In this document: piece after piece, positions 1 through 10,204 of the stretch
How positions within the stretch are numbered: position 1 is the stretch's first letter
How the letters are laid out: every line of letters begins with the position of its first letter
Source of the DNA: Rhizobium sp. ACO-34A
GTDB taxonomy: Bacteria; Pseudomonadota; Alphaproteobacteria; Rhizobiales; Rhizobiaceae
DNA length: 64,000 bases
Direction: 5' to 3'
Assembly (NCBI GenBank): GCA_002600635.1
Contig: CP021372.1
Coordinates: 265,001-329,000 of the forward strand
Program-made: the position numbers and the translations under genes
Notes under the pieces: generated by a model
Database searches by the model: none
Seen by the model: the letters and a program-made list of their open reading frames with translations, nothing else
What the model was told of the DNA's origin: nothing

Positions 1-1188
<1,188 letters not shown>

Positions 1189-1496
1189 GTTCTCATTGAC
1201 CATGCTCATCGAACGGAGTTCGATGATGCATCTTTCTTGTCCTGACGCGCAGAAGCGCTCCGGACGGGCCGGCCGACAATGGCCGACGCGCTTTTGCGCT
1301 GTATGGCTGCCTTGCTCGACGTCGAGTTTGGCAGCAGTACAGAACGCGAGTTCGTCGCCAGGCGTCTGGCGCGCCGTCTGTAGCGTAGCGATCGAAGATC
1401 GCGGCAGCGTGAAGACAGGAAGGCATGACGTGTTCAAAGACTGAAAAATAGAGGCTATGTCGCCTCAACCAGCTTCTCATATTGTTGCGCTTCGCT
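1189..1496 (+). other. 23S-5S intergenic spacer
   Basis: About 308 bases between the two rRNA genes. It contains GC-rich potential stems, presumably for RNase III processing, and no tRNA or credible gene that I can see. Confidence 0.7.
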
Positions 1497-1614
1497 GACC
1501 TGGTGGTTATTGCGGGGCGGCTGCACCCGTTCCCATTCCGAACACGGCCGTGAAACGCCCCTGCGCCGATGGTACTTCGTCTCAAGACGCGGGAGAGTAG
1601 GTCGCTGCCAGGTC
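1497..1614 (+). rRNA. rrf: 5S ribosomal RNA
   Basis: Typical 5S sequence: the 5' gacctgg pairs with the 3' ccaggtc, and the hallmark cccgttcccattccgaacac lies in between. About 118 nt, co-oriented with 23S. The ends are set by the terminal helix and may shift by one or two bases. Confidence 0.95.
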
Positions 1615-1724
1615 TGCAAAACGCAACACGCACATGCGCCCGGACATGAAAGGTCCGCAAAGCGGCATGTGAAAAGATCAAAGCAACATCTTCTCATCAT
1701 GAAATGACGGCCCGAGCCGAAACA

Positions 1725-1749
1725 AAAGGGCCGCCCAAAGCGGTCCTTT
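1725..1749 (+). terminator. Hairpin terminator downstream of 5S
   Basis: A perfect stem of about 10 bp (aaagggccgc / gcggtccttt, with one G:U pair in RNA) around a 5-base loop, followed by a pyrimidine-rich tail. It lies 110 bases after 5S and is the likely end of the main rRNA transcript, although the tRNA downstream may be reached by readthrough. Confidence 0.75.
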
Positions 1750-1941
1750 CTGCTTTAAGGCCCTATATACAGTATGAAACTTCAACGCACCCGATGTATA
1801 ACGGGGCGTCCCTTACAGGAGCAGACAGCCTTCGGCAATTTGCTCCGGCACAGGCATCACCGCCAAACCGGTGACGCTACCGTGACAAAACCCAAACGGT
1901 TTTGCACACCGGATAAACCGCTTCGCGGTTTACCTACAGGA

Positions 1942-2018
<77 letters not shown>

Positions 2019-2192
2019 CGTCCCCCTTCCACTGAGTTCCAGTGAAGGCTTTTTAAGTCCAATTCCCCAATCAAAACAAAGCTGTAAAGCGAGAATACGG
2101 GTCTGGTGCGTTCCGGGAATGTCCACTGACAGCCAGACTTTTTGTGGGTATTTTTGCGGGTAGTTCACAACGACTATCCGGAGATACCAACA

Positions 2193-3413
2193 ATGGCGTT
2201 GACCGATACCGCAATCAAGAATGTGAAGCCCTCCGACAAGCCCCGCAAGATGAGTGACGGCGGCGGCCTGTTCCTGCTGGTGCAGCCGGCCGGCTCGAAG
2301 CTGTGGCGGCAGTCCTACCGTTTCGACGGCAAGCAGAAGCTCTTGAGCCACGGTTCCTATCCGACAGTGTCGCTTCAGGATGCGCGGGCAAAGCGCGAAG
2401 CCGCGAAGGAACTGCTCGGCAAGGGCATCGATCCCGCCGCGGACCTGAAATCCAAAAAGAAGAAGGAAGTCGAACCGGGCGAGATTTTTGCCGTCGTCGC
2501 CAAGGAGTGGTTCGATAACAGGAAGACGGGCTGGACGGAGCGTTATGCCTCTCGCCTGTGGAATCGTCTCGAAAACGATATCATCGGAAGGATCGGGGAT
2601 CGCCCCATTGCCGAAATCGAGCCGTGGGAGATACTGGAAGCCGTTCGCAAGATCGAAAAACGCGGCTCCCTGGTGATGGCCGGCCGGGTCCTGTCGACCT
2701 GCGGGCAGGTGTTCCGCTATGCGGTCTCGACGCAGCGTGCGAAGAGCGACCCCTCGCGGGACCTGCGGGGAGCGCTTCGCACGCCGAACCCCGTCCAGCA
2801 CCACAAGGCCATGAAGGCATCTGAACTGGCTCCCTTCTTTAAGGCTCTGGCCGCATATCCCGGAGATGAGCAGACGGTTCTGGCGTTGCGCTTCGTGATC
2901 CACACGATGGTCCGCACAACGGAAGCGCGACTCGCCGAATGGGAGGAGTTCGAATTGGATGCCAAGGAACCCGTCTGGCGTATTCCGGCCGAGCGCATGA
3001 AGATGGGCCATGGCCATATCGTTCCGCTCACACCGCAGGTACTGGCCATCCTCCGCAAGCTCAGGAAGCTCTCTGGTGGGAGCAAATATGTTATGCCGAC
3101 CACCACGAAGGAAGGCGTGATCTCGCAGAACACGATGATCTATGCGCTGTACCGGATGGGCTATCACTCCCGCGCCACTGTTCACGGCTTCCGTGGCACC
3201 GCGAGCACGATCCTCAACGAGCAGGGCTTCAATAGCGACTGGGTGGAGGCGCAACTGGCACATACGGATCGTGACGAGGTCCGCGCCGCCTATAACAGCG
3301 CCAGATGGCTGCCGCGACGCCGCAAGATGCTTCAGTGGTGGAGCAAGTATCTCGACAAGGTTGAGGCGGGAAGCAGCGCGAAACAGTCCGGTATTCGGGC
3401 CGCGGCTGCATGA
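2193..3413 (+). CDS. int: Tyrosine-type integrase of the ICE
   Basis: A 406-residue site-specific recombinase that would excise and integrate the element at tRNA-fMet. The N-terminus (MALTDTAIKNVKPSDKPRKM) is the DUF4102-type arm-binding domain of P4-like integrases. The catalytic domain keeps the R/H-x-x-R/Y set: Arg in HTMVRTTEARL, HGFR in VHGFRGTAST, His in QLAHTD and Tyr in RAAYNSA. I chose the ATG at 2193 because ggag precedes it and the protein then starts like its family; a longer open frame reaches back to 2142. Its location and orientation next to the tRNA support the attL assignment. The gene is intact. Confidence 0.95.
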   Translation: MALTDTAIKNVKPSDKPRKMSDGGGLFLLVQPAGSKLWRQSYRFDGKQKLLSHGSYPTVSLQDARAKREAAKELLGKGIDPAADLKSKKKKEVEPGEIFAVVAKEWFDNRKTGWTERYASRLWNRLENDIIGRIGDRPIAEIEPWEILEAVRKIEKRGSLVMAGRVLSTCGQVFRYAVSTQRAKSDPSRDLRGALRTPNPVQHHKAMKASELAPFFKALAAYPGDEQTVLALRFVIHTMVRTTEARLAEWEEFELDAKEPVWRIPAERMKMGHGHIVPLTPQVLAILRKLRKLSGGSKYVMPTTTKEGVISQNTMIYALYRMGYHSRATVHGFRGTASTILNEQGFNSDWVEAQLAHTDRDEVRAAYNSARWLPRRRKMLQWWSKYLDKVEAGSSAKQSGIRAAAA

Positions 3414-3470
3414 TTTGATCACTCAATGGCTTTGGCGGTTGCGACAGGGCCTGTATTTCCAGAGGAGGTG

Positions 3471-3494
3471 AGCGGGAGCTTCTGGGCTCCCGCT
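3471..3494. terminator. Hairpin between convergent genes
   Basis: A nine-base perfect inverted repeat (agcgggagc / gctcccgct) between the convergent integrase and the next gene. There is no clear T-tract on either side, so it is a possible bidirectional terminator only. Confidence 0.4.
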
Positions 3495-3501
3495 TCGATT
3501 A

Positions 3502-4068
3502 TCAAGCTCTGGCAAGAATCGCTGTGCGAGCGTGTTCACGCCAGAAGCGATCGACCAGACGTCCTTCCAGAATGTCCGCTTCCAGATGGAGGCGTTTGGC
3601 GGTGCAATGGTTGTCCCAGCCGGCTTCGAAGCGTCCTTCGCAGTGAAGCTCGTTAGCCCGGCTGGCAACATCCTTGGCTTCTGACTCCGAGGCAACCGGA
3701 ACGCACCATCCGACGTGGTCATCAAACACCTCGCCGGCCAGAACAAGCCGCCCTCGATCGTCGAGAAGACGGATCAACTGCGGCCTGAAACCGAGGGCGT
3801 CGGGACGGTCGTCAAGATTGAACCCGTGTTCCCGAATGCAGGTTTCGGAAAGTGCGATGGCATCTTCGATCAGGCCGCAATGGCCAAGATCGAATTGGTA
3901 TACGAGCTGCCAGGTTCCGAAGATGGGATTGTCTTCCATGAAGGATAAGTCGCCATCGCATAGGACGCGGAACTGGCGCCAGAACGCATCTTCGCGGATG
4001 GATGTTCCGGTTTGATAGGGCGTGACGACATAGGGAATGCCGTCGTGGTAACGCACTTGCAGGCTCAT
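3502..4068 (-). CDS. Unknown ICE protein, 188 aa
   Basis: I do not recognise a named family. It is a soluble, acidic 188-residue protein with no signal peptide or membrane segment. It has many Trp/His/Cys residues and a central HCGLIEDAIALSE stretch. The ATG at 4068 is preceded by aaggag. The leader upstream (4093-4136) folds into the same kind of two-hairpin structure seen before several genes at 48-51.5 kb. That groups this gene with the second ICE block although it lies next to the integrase. Genes of this kind in this position are common ICE accessory genes; the function is unknown. Confidence 0.75.
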   Translation of the reverse strand: MSLQVRYHDGIPYVVTPYQTGTSIREDAFWRQFRVLCDGDLSFMEDNPIFGTWQLVYQFDLGHCGLIEDAIALSETCIREHGFNLDDRPDALGFRPQLIRLLDDRGRLVLAGEVFDDHVGWCVPVASESEAKDVASRANELHCEGRFEAGWDNHCTAKRLHLEADILEGRLVDRFWREHARTAILARA

Positions 4069-4092
4069 GATATGCGCTCCTTGTGAAAGCGG

Positions 4093-4136
4093 GCGCTACG
4101 AAACCCTGTGCGGGTCTGTAGAGCCCACACGGGGTT
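4093..4136 (-). promoter_or_regulatory. Two-hairpin leader RNA (copy A)
   Basis: On the coding (minus) strand: a small hairpin ccc-gtgt-ggg, then a longer one in which ctac and acccg pair with cgggt-like and gtag strands, followed by aaggag and the start at 4068. The geometry matches the leaders at 48164, 48681, 50970 and 51468, though the base pairs differ. Confidence 0.5.
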
Positions 4137-4169
4137 GGAGTGTCGAATCCAGGAAGGATTGCGGGCTGA

Positions 4170-4671
4170 CTAAAGCCACCCGGACGCGGCGAAGGAGAAT
4201 GGCTCTCCCTTGCCGACGATGAGATGATCCAGCACGCGCACGTCCACCGTTTCCAATGCGGTCTTCAGCCGGTTGGTGTGCGAGATGTCGGCCGAGCTGG
4301 GCGACGTCTCGCGCGATGGATGCTGGTGGGCAAGGATCAGGGGTCGAGGCGTTTAGAGCCAGGGCGCGCTGTACGACCACGCGCGGGTAGACGGCCGCCG
4401 AATTGACCGTGCCGGTAAACAGCGTCTCATAAGAGAGGACACGATACTGGCTGTTGAGAAAAACCGCGACAACGATCTCGTTGGGCTCCGGCATCAGTCT
4501 CAGACGCAGGTAATCGCGAACCCCTGTCGTGCTGTTCAGAACAGGACCGGCTTTGAAAACGCGATCTTCGAGTATTGTGATGGCCTGCTCGATGATCCGG
4601 TCATCGTGCTGCATAGACGAAGTGTCGTTCGGCTCGGTCTGGGAACCAACGAGCGAGAGAGTAGTGGGCAT
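4170..4671 (-). pseudogene. radC: RadC/JAB-domain protein, frameshifted
   Basis: RadC-like proteins on mobile elements carry a JAMM metalloprotease-like domain of unclear function. The first part (VFLNSQYRVLSYETLFTGTVN, then [12 protein letters not shown]) is in one frame. The metal-binding part is in the next ([19 protein letters not shown], then LDHLIVG) and ends at a TAG at 4170. One extra C in the run at 4340-4343 separates them. Read without correction, the protein ends in an unrelated tail that loses the H-x-H-P-S motif. The start at 4671 follows ggagg. It could be a real mutation or a homopolymer error in the sequence. Confidence 0.8.
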
Positions 4672-4858
4672 TGCGAACCTCCAGATGTGAAATCGGAAGG
4701 TGCTTGCCCCGGAGAGCGCGGCCCTCCCGGTGATTGTGAACGTGATCTGATGACTATGCTGCATCCTTCATCTTGCGATGGCGTTCGCCGGGCGGATGCT
4801 GTGCGAACTGGTTCGATCAACGCGGAAGAATCCGCGCCGTAGCCTTGAAGATCGAAAG

Positions 4859-5605
4859 CTACCTGGGCGCGCCGACCGGGTCGGCAGGCGTTTTGGAATG
4901 GTCGGATCGTCCGGTTGTTTCATCTGCCGACAGGAGATCCAACGCGGAAAGCAGCGCATCGCCCTCGATGGGACCGGGGAGGATCAGCGACTTGCCGCTG
5001 GCGTTCTCCTGAAGCTTTACGGTCGGCGTCGCATTGACGCCATCGGCTGCACCTTCCTGCGTCTGAAGCTGTATCGATGTTCTCGAGCCATCGCTGGCGA
5101 TGCAGGCTTTGGTGTCGTCGTTCAGGCCGGGATAGTTTGTGCCGTCCGGAATACCGCGACCGTCGCTACGGGTATGGCGGTAAATCCAGGTCACGGCATC
5201 CCAGAAGGCAGGTTGTCCGCCGGTCTTCCCGACGCATTCGGCCAGTGTCGCAAGTTCGGTGGCGGCTGGCTCGTGGATCGACAGCGGCAGGTGATGCCAT
5301 ATCAGCACGGTATCGGGATGGCCATCGATCCAGGATTTGAGGACCGGAAAATAGGCTTTGCAGAACGTGCATTCCAGATCAGCATAAAGCGTAAGCGTAT
5401 AGCGGGCATCGTTTTGTCCCAAAAGCCAGGGCGGACCTGATAGGAATGATTGCAGGGTATGATTGCCGCCGATGACAACGCTTGCCGACGGTTCCGCCCG
5501 GTCCGCGAGATGCCAGGCCAGCAGGCCCAGCGGCGAGAGCAAGGCCGTTGCCAGAATAATCACTCCATAGTTCAGGGATCGATACGAGGTCGGTTTGATG
5601 GGCAC
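4859..5605 (-). CDS. DsbA-like thioredoxin-fold protein
   Basis: A membrane-anchored or exported thiol oxidoreductase of the DsbA/Thioredoxin_4 type. It has an N-terminal hydrophobic segment (about residues 12-33), then YADLECTFCKAYFPVLKSW with the C-x-x-C active site, and a cis-Pro region NATPT near residue 190. ICEs of the MPF_G class usually carry such a gene, presumably to form disulfides in Cys-rich transfer proteins such as the TraU- and TIGR03755-like proteins. I prefer the GTG at 5605 because aggag lies six bases upstream; the frame is open to a GTG at 5623. It stands alone, between radC and the LysR-like gene, in the same direction. Confidence 0.85.
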   Translation of the reverse strand: MPIKPTSYRSLNYGVIILATALLSPLGLLAWHLADRAEPSASVVIGGNHTLQSFLSGPPWLLGQNDARYTLTLYADLECTFCKAYFPVLKSWIDGHPDTVLIWHHLPLSIHEPAATELATLAECVGKTGGQPAFWDAVTWIYRHTRSDGRGIPDGTNYPGLNDDTKACIASDGSRTSIQLQTQEGAADGVNATPTVKLQENASGKSLILPGPIEGDALLSALDLLSADETTGRSDHSKTPADPVGAPR

Positions 5606-5784
5606 GGCTGGCTCCTGACGCACATTGCTGGGTGTGCATTGGCCCGAATGGGCTCTGCCAGTGGATCATGCCGGTGCGAATTCAGGAGCCAACAAACCGG
5701 AACCGGCCGGAACCGAATTGTTGGCCGAAGCAGACACTTTCTATTCCGGCTTGAAGCCGTTTCGGAATTTCACGGCTGTAAGGG

Positions 5785-6438
5785 TCAGTGTGCCAACGCT
5801 CGCGCTGCTGCAATCCTTCTTGCCCGTTCGATAAAGCGCTCGGCACAAGGATTGGATGTGACCTTGGAGTGAAGCAGATAGGTCGTCAAAGGGCGGGGAG
5901 GGCCGGAGAGCGGCCGCATGATGATTTCGAGATGGCGAGAGGCGGCGAATTGCGATCTTGCTCCAAGGGCGATCCCGTATCCGGCAGCCACGAGGTTGGC
6001 CAGAACGCCGAAGGTTTTAACCTCATGGGCGACATCGATCGCGATCCTTTCGGATTGAAGCATGGACGCGATCTGCTCGCTCATAGGGGCGCATCCGTCG
6101 GCCGCCCACATGATCAGCGGATAGTTTTCGAGTTCACGTAGAGGGATCGTATCCAGCGTCAGCAACGGGGAATTGACGGGCACGGCGACGGCGATTTCGT
6201 CTTCCCATAGAGGAAACGAGGATATCGACGGTCGTTTCGCCTTCGCGAGCGACAGGCCAATGTCATAATCGCCGTTCTCGATCCCTTGCATCTGTTCGGC
6301 CGACGATGTTTCGATCAGTTTGACCCGTGTTTCCGGTTCTTCGTCATGCTGCATGGCCAGCAGCTTCGCGACAGCAGGATTCAACGCCCCGAATGAGAAC
6401 GCGAGACGAAGGGGCGCGCTACCCAGGTGGCGTGGCAT
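5785..6438 (-). CDS. LysR-type substrate-binding domain only
   Basis: About 217 residues that match the effector-binding domain of LysR regulators: LRLAFSFGALNPAVAKLL, then DIGLSL, then a typical second subdomain with VAAGYGIALGARS. There is no N-terminal winged helix; the open frame begins almost at the domain boundary, and the DNA upstream is the regulatory gap and the divergent XRE gene. The ATG at 6438 follows aaagga. The protein cannot bind DNA the way LysR regulators do. Being divergent from an XRE gene, it might sense a ligand and act through that repressor. The pairing is an inference. Confidence 0.85.
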   Translation of the reverse strand: MPRHLGSAPLRLAFSFGALNPAVAKLLAMQHDEEPETRVKLIETSSAEQMQGIENGDYDIGLSLAKAKRPSISSFPLWEDEIAVAVPVNSPLLTLDTIPLRELENYPLIMWAADGCAPMSEQIASMLQSERIAIDVAHEVKTFGVLANLVAAGYGIALGARSQFAASRHLEIIMRPLSGPPRPLTTYLLHSKVTSNPCAERFIERARRIAAARALAH

Positions 6439-6502
6439 CGGCGGGAGTCCTTTCGTCTGTTGCAAACCCGGCGGGCGTCAAAATTCACCGTTATGAGATT
6501 AA

Positions 6503-6518
6503 GTTAACGTGGTTAAAC
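6503..6518. promoter_or_regulatory. Possible XRE operator in divergent gap
   Basis: A direct repeat gttaac-gtg-gttaaa, with gttaac itself palindromic, sits in the 107-base gap between the divergent LysR-like and XRE genes, 28 bases before the XRE start. It is a candidate operator or promoter element only. Confidence 0.35.
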
Positions 6519-6545
6519 TCGCAACATTGCTTGACGTTCCCGCCG

Positions 6546-6860
6546 ATGACGACGGAAACGATCAAGCCAGGGCGGCCCAAGGGAAAACGCACATATGAAG
6601 AGATGCCGGCCAAGGCATTTGGCGCGGCGGTTCTTTCCATGCGGGTGGAAAGGCGGATTTCTCAGGAGTTGCTCGCCAACATGGCGGAGATCGGCCGATC
6701 TCACATAGGCAAGATCGAGCGGGGCGAGCATATGCCGAACCTGGCGTTGATCCTGCGGATTGCGAATGCGCTTGGCTGTTCCGCTGCGGAGTTGATCGCT
6801 GAAACCGAGAGCAGGCTGACGCTCATCGACACGGGTAAAACGGATCAAACCGAAGCGTAG
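6546..6860 (+). CDS. XRE-family transcriptional regulator
   Basis: A 104-residue protein with one Cro/C1-type helix-turn-helix (residues about 27-82): RISQELLANMAEIGRSHIGKIE, then PNLALILRIANAL. The N-terminus is basic (GRPKGKR). Start at 6546 (ATGACGACGG). The frame is open upstream, but that part lies inside the divergent LysR-like gene. It probably represses its own promoter and the facing gene, and may control element functions such as excision or transfer; the target is not known. Confidence 0.88.
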   Translation: MTTETIKPGRPKGKRTYEEMPAKAFGAAVLSMRVERRISQELLANMAEIGRSHIGKIERGEHMPNLALILRIANALGCSAAELIAETESRLTLIDTGKTDQTEA

Positions 6861-6909
6861 CAGTTTGCGCGGACAGCCCACTGAAGCAAGTGTGACATGA
6901 GCGCCGGGA

Positions 6910-8730
6910 TCATGCGGGAAACGACAGGTAGGGGTTGTTTGGCGGCACCTCATCGAAAATCCGATGGGGATCGTTCAGCAGATAACCGTGCAGCCGCCGG
7001 GATTTTCTCGGCCCGGTGACTTCGCAGACCCAGATGTTCAGGCCGCTCGGCTGCTTGCGGTGCAGTGACAGTTTCTCGAATCGCTTCTGAACCCATTGCC
7101 AGTCGGCAACCTTGTCGGCCCTGGCGAGCTGGCCGACCTTCAGATGCTCCTGCGCATATCGCTGGAACAGGCCGGGGCTGACCAGATAAGCCGTATCGTC
7201 GACCGTATGGACCAGAGCCTTGGCGTCGTTGATGATGAGCTTCCGGCTTTCGATGCGCTGACGCAGCCATGCCATGAAATGTTCCCCGGAAGGCTCGGCC
7301 TGGCTGAAATCGCGAGAAGGTTCCGGTTGAACCGGCAAAGCCTTTTTCACAGGAGGTTCCGCAGCGGTTGGCTGTGTAGGATTTCCAAAATCGACCGGCG
7401 GTAATATGGGCGTTTCGGTTTCAGGGCTGTCGAACATATCCAGCAGCGCGCTCACCGCATCGTCCTTCGAGGGCGGGTGCTGGATTGGCGTGAGATTTTC
7501 GGGCGCTGTCTGGACAGCGGCGTTGGTCGATAACTGCGAACCTGATGTTGTCGCGGGAGCCTGTTCCATCGTTTCCTCGCCCTCCTGGACGACCTCGACG
7601 GAGCCGGAGAATGCCGCAGGACGCTCGCCGTTTTCCCATATCAGCGCCGGAGAAAGCCGCAGCAGCGTAAATGTATGCGACCATCCCTGGTCACCTGTCA
7701 CCGCGGCTTTCCAGATCGCCTTGCCCTCCGGTGTGGCCTGGACGATTCCGTGATCCTGAAGCACGCTGAAAACGGCCGTGTTGTTGGAGGGAATGCCTTC
7801 GATCCCCTGCGACAGCAGATGTGCCCGTAACTTGTCGGAGACGGTCTTGCTGACCAGCCAGAGAGTGTCTTCGGTCAGCCAGCCATCCGATGCCTGCGGC
7901 TGGTTGAGCTTCAGTTCTTGCCTGAGAAGATAGCGCAGCCCTTCGAGTAGCTTGCGCTGCAGCGCGTGTTTCGGGGCCGCCATGGCGCGGGCCGGATCGC
8001 CGCCGAGTTCCTGCGCCACCGAAGCCCGGTCGGCCTGTATCACCAATTCGCCCAAAGTGCCGGCATGTTCGTACTGGCCGGCAAGGACATAGAGCAGCGA
8101 CGACCACACCGAGGGATAATGGCTGAGCCAGTCGAGGATTTCCCGGTCGAGCACCTGATTGTAGAGAAGCCCCGTCGCGGCGGCATGGAGGCGATAATCG
8201 CGGTCCTTGCGATAGCGGAAGCGGTAGGGAGCGCGTAGAGGGCCATGCCATGGATGCCATGCGCTGCCGTCAGCCAGTTCGACATGCAGATCCACCGCGA
8301 TCTTGCCGACGTCGTGCAGCAGAGCCGCATAGGCCGCGGCGGTCGTCCATGCCTCCGACTGTTCAGACTGCTCCTCTGGCGTCGTCCCTGCTGGCAGCAG
8401 GTGCGACTGCCGTAGCTTGAGCGCATAGGCGACGATCTCCAGCCCATGATCGAGCATTCCGCCGGGAAAGGCGTGGTGATGGCTTTCCGAAGCGGGGAAC
8501 TGCTGGACCAGTTCCGCATAGCGTTCCAGGGGTCCACGATACAGGATGGCGAACTGCTGGCGCGACAGGGACGTCCGCTGCCAGATGTGTTCGATGAGTT
8601 TTTGCCGGCGCGGTGTCGCCAGCAGGGAGGCGGACTTTTCCGGACGGATCAGCCCTTTGCCTTTTTCCTCCGGCATCGTCAGTGCGGTTGTAGCTGGCGA
8701 GGGACGTTTTCGCTGAAGCAATGTGAACAT
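6910..8730 (-). CDS. traI: MobH-family relaxase (TraI_2/HD type)
   Basis: The conjugative relaxase that would nick at oriT and lead the transferred strand. The N-terminal domain (about residues 30-330) is HD-like: HHAFPGGMLDHGLEIV near residue 90 and ALLHDVGKIA near residue 140 supply the metal ligands. The middle is Pro/Glu-rich and linker-like. The C-terminus (about 490-606) is the conserved DUF1528-type domain (EPSGEHFMAWLRQRIESRKL, then YLLNDP). MobH relaxases belong with MPF_G transfer systems, which agrees with the tra genes downstream. The start at 8730 (MFTLLQRKRP) is the conventional one. oriT is expected near; I could not identify it. Confidence 0.93.
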   Translation of the reverse strand: MFTLLQRKRPSPATTALTMPEEKGKGLIRPEKSASLLATPRRQKLIEHIWQRTSLSRQQFAILYRGPLERYAELVQQFPASESHHHAFPGGMLDHGLEIVAYALKLRQSHLLPAGTTPEEQSEQSEAWTTAAAYAALLHDVGKIAVDLHVELADGSAWHPWHGPLRAPYRFRYRKDRDYRLHAAATGLLYNQVLDREILDWLSHYPSVWSSLLYVLAGQYEHAGTLGELVIQADRASVAQELGGDPARAMAAPKHALQRKLLEGLRYLLRQELKLNQPQASDGWLTEDTLWLVSKTVSDKLRAHLLSQGIEGIPSNNTAVFSVLQDHGIVQATPEGKAIWKAAVTGDQGWSHTFTLLRLSPALIWENGERPAAFSGSVEVVQEGEETMEQAPATTSGSQLSTNAAVQTAPENLTPIQHPPSKDDAVSALLDMFDSPETETPILPPVDFGNPTQPTAAEPPVKKALPVQPEPSRDFSQAEPSGEHFMAWLRQRIESRKLIINDAKALVHTVDDTAYLVSPGLFQRYAQEHLKVGQLARADKVADWQWVQKRFEKLSLHRKQPSGLNIWVCEVTGPRKSRRLHGYLLNDPHRIFDEVPPNNPYLSFPA

Positions 8731-8937
8731 GGGAGCGCCTGCTGTTGCGGCCGGTGGAAGAGCCTTTTCCTTTTCCGGATAGGCCCATTCCCCTTGGGAC
8801 CCATTCCCTTGCCCCTTACCCTGCCTTTTCCTTTGCCGAAGACCTTTTATTGCAGGTCGTGGGCCAGCTTCGGCGAGCAGGAATGCGAAAAGGCCAATGC
8901 CCTTTTGTCGGCGTCGGTGCTGGCTGAGATGATCGGA

Positions 8938-9516
8938 TTATGCCGCAGACGCACGATAGAATACGACTCTGGCGTTCGGCATGAGTTGCGTGAGATAGTC
9001 GAAGTCCTTGATGTTGGCAGTCAGGACGCTGGCGCCGAGAGCCTGAGCTTGCAGCAAGATAAGCGCATCATTCAGGAAGCGGCGCTCGTGACCTTCGTTT
9101 TTCGGCATGTTGGTCAGCCGGACCAATAATCCGGCGAGGACGCCGGCCGACCCCCATCCTTCCGGATCAGGCGCATGCAGTCGGTGCGCTGGGATGTCAT
9201 CAATGGTTTCCCGCACGGTTTTCAGGACCGATTTTGTCGCCGCATGCGTTGGATCGAGCCGGCCGAAGACGTGGATGAGTTCGGACAGGCAAACAGCCGA
9301 ATGATGGCATATCCGAAAATTCAGCAGCGTATCCACGGCCTCGGGAGATTTTCCCTGAAGCACATCGAGATAGGCGCAGGTGTCCAGCAGCAGCGGACCG
9401 CCGATCGGGGGCTCATCCTGCGCCCAGGTGAGCAGAGAATCCTCCCTGCGCATCAGGGGCGCGGTTCGTTTTTCCGGTTTGATTGCGCGAAGGGTTGCTC
9501 GCAATTCAAAGGGCAA
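8938..9516 (-). CDS. PIN-domain toxin (VapC-like)
   Basis: A 192-residue protein whose central part is a PIN ribonuclease domain: LLLDTCAYLDVLQG supplies the first acidic residue, NDALILLQAQ the middle one, and LTANIKDFDYL the last. The first 40 residues are an extension not typical of small VapC toxins. Its start overlaps the end of the upstream antitoxin-like gene by 11 bases, so the two are translated together. Such pairs next to the relaxase are common on MPF_G ICEs and could stabilise the element against loss. Confidence 0.85.
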   Translation of the reverse strand: MPFELRATLRAIKPEKRTAPLMRREDSLLTWAQDEPPIGGPLLLDTCAYLDVLQGKSPEAVDTLLNFRICHHSAVCLSELIHVFGRLDPTHAATKSVLKTVRETIDDIPAHRLHAPDPEGWGSAGVLAGLLVRLTNMPKNEGHERRFLNDALILLQAQALGASVLTANIKDFDYLTQLMPNARVVFYRASAA

Positions 9517-9808
9517 GGTCTATGTCCTGTGGAAGACTTCCCTTGCGGCGAACCAGTCGCGCGCCGAAATCGTCTTCAAGAGCAAGACGGGAGAGCGCGA
9601 GTTCGAGAAGTTCGGTATCGGTTTCCACATGGGCGCGCTTCTTCGCGGCTTCCACGAGTTCCGAAGAAACTCGCCCGGCAAGGCGGGTATCCTTCGCTCC
9701 TCCGAGCAGGCCACTCGCCTTCGCCTGGTCCAGAACCAGTCTGTTGCGCCTCTTTGCGACGGCTTCAATGTCGTTTGATTCAACGGTTGCGCGAACGGGC
9801 ATGGCCAT
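9506..9808 (-). CDS. Antitoxin partner of the PIN toxin
   Basis: A 100-residue charged, helical protein with no Cys. The part VSSELVEAAKKRAHVETDTELLELALSRLALEDDFGARL resembles ribbon-helix-helix-type antitoxins. It comes first in the pair and overlaps the toxin start. The ATG at 9808 is preceded by aaggag. The assignment as antitoxin rests on order, size and overlap more than on a named family. Confidence 0.75.
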   Translation of the reverse strand: MAMPVRATVESNDIEAVAKRRNRLVLDQAKASGLLGGAKDTRLAGRVSSELVEAAKKRAHVETDTELLELALSRLALEDDFGARLVRRKGSLPQDIDLAL

Positions 9809-10204
9809 CTCCTTGCGTTGAACGTAATATAGATTTTGTGCAACACTCGATCAAGCGCAATATGTGACCGATCGGGGCGGGAGTTAGATGGCGGCAACAC
9901 GGATATTCAGGGGAGGGTTCGTGGTGAGCGCCTGGAGGTGCGTGTTACGGCGTGGTGAACCGCTAACCCTTTTGGTCCTGGATAGCGTGGATGCGGAACT
10001 GGGCTGACGAGTTGCGCCAGGGGTCGTTCTCATGTGTCGAGAGCGCCGGATGCGAGCCAGCTGTCCTGGCGTTGTCTCAGAGTAGAGTTGGTGCTATCAT
10101 TGCACCTATGATCGATCGAACTTGATCGGCATGTGCCGCCAGCGCACTGACATTGATCAGGCGAGGACAAGGCCTCCTCCGAACGGAAGCTTCCTAGGTG
10201 GACC
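9809..10204. other. Gene-free gap upstream of DUF3742
   Basis: 395 bases between the divergent antitoxin and DUF3742 genes. No credible gene. It must hold both promoters, and an oriT could lie here or in 8731-8937, but I see no motif that proves either. Confidence 0.5.
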
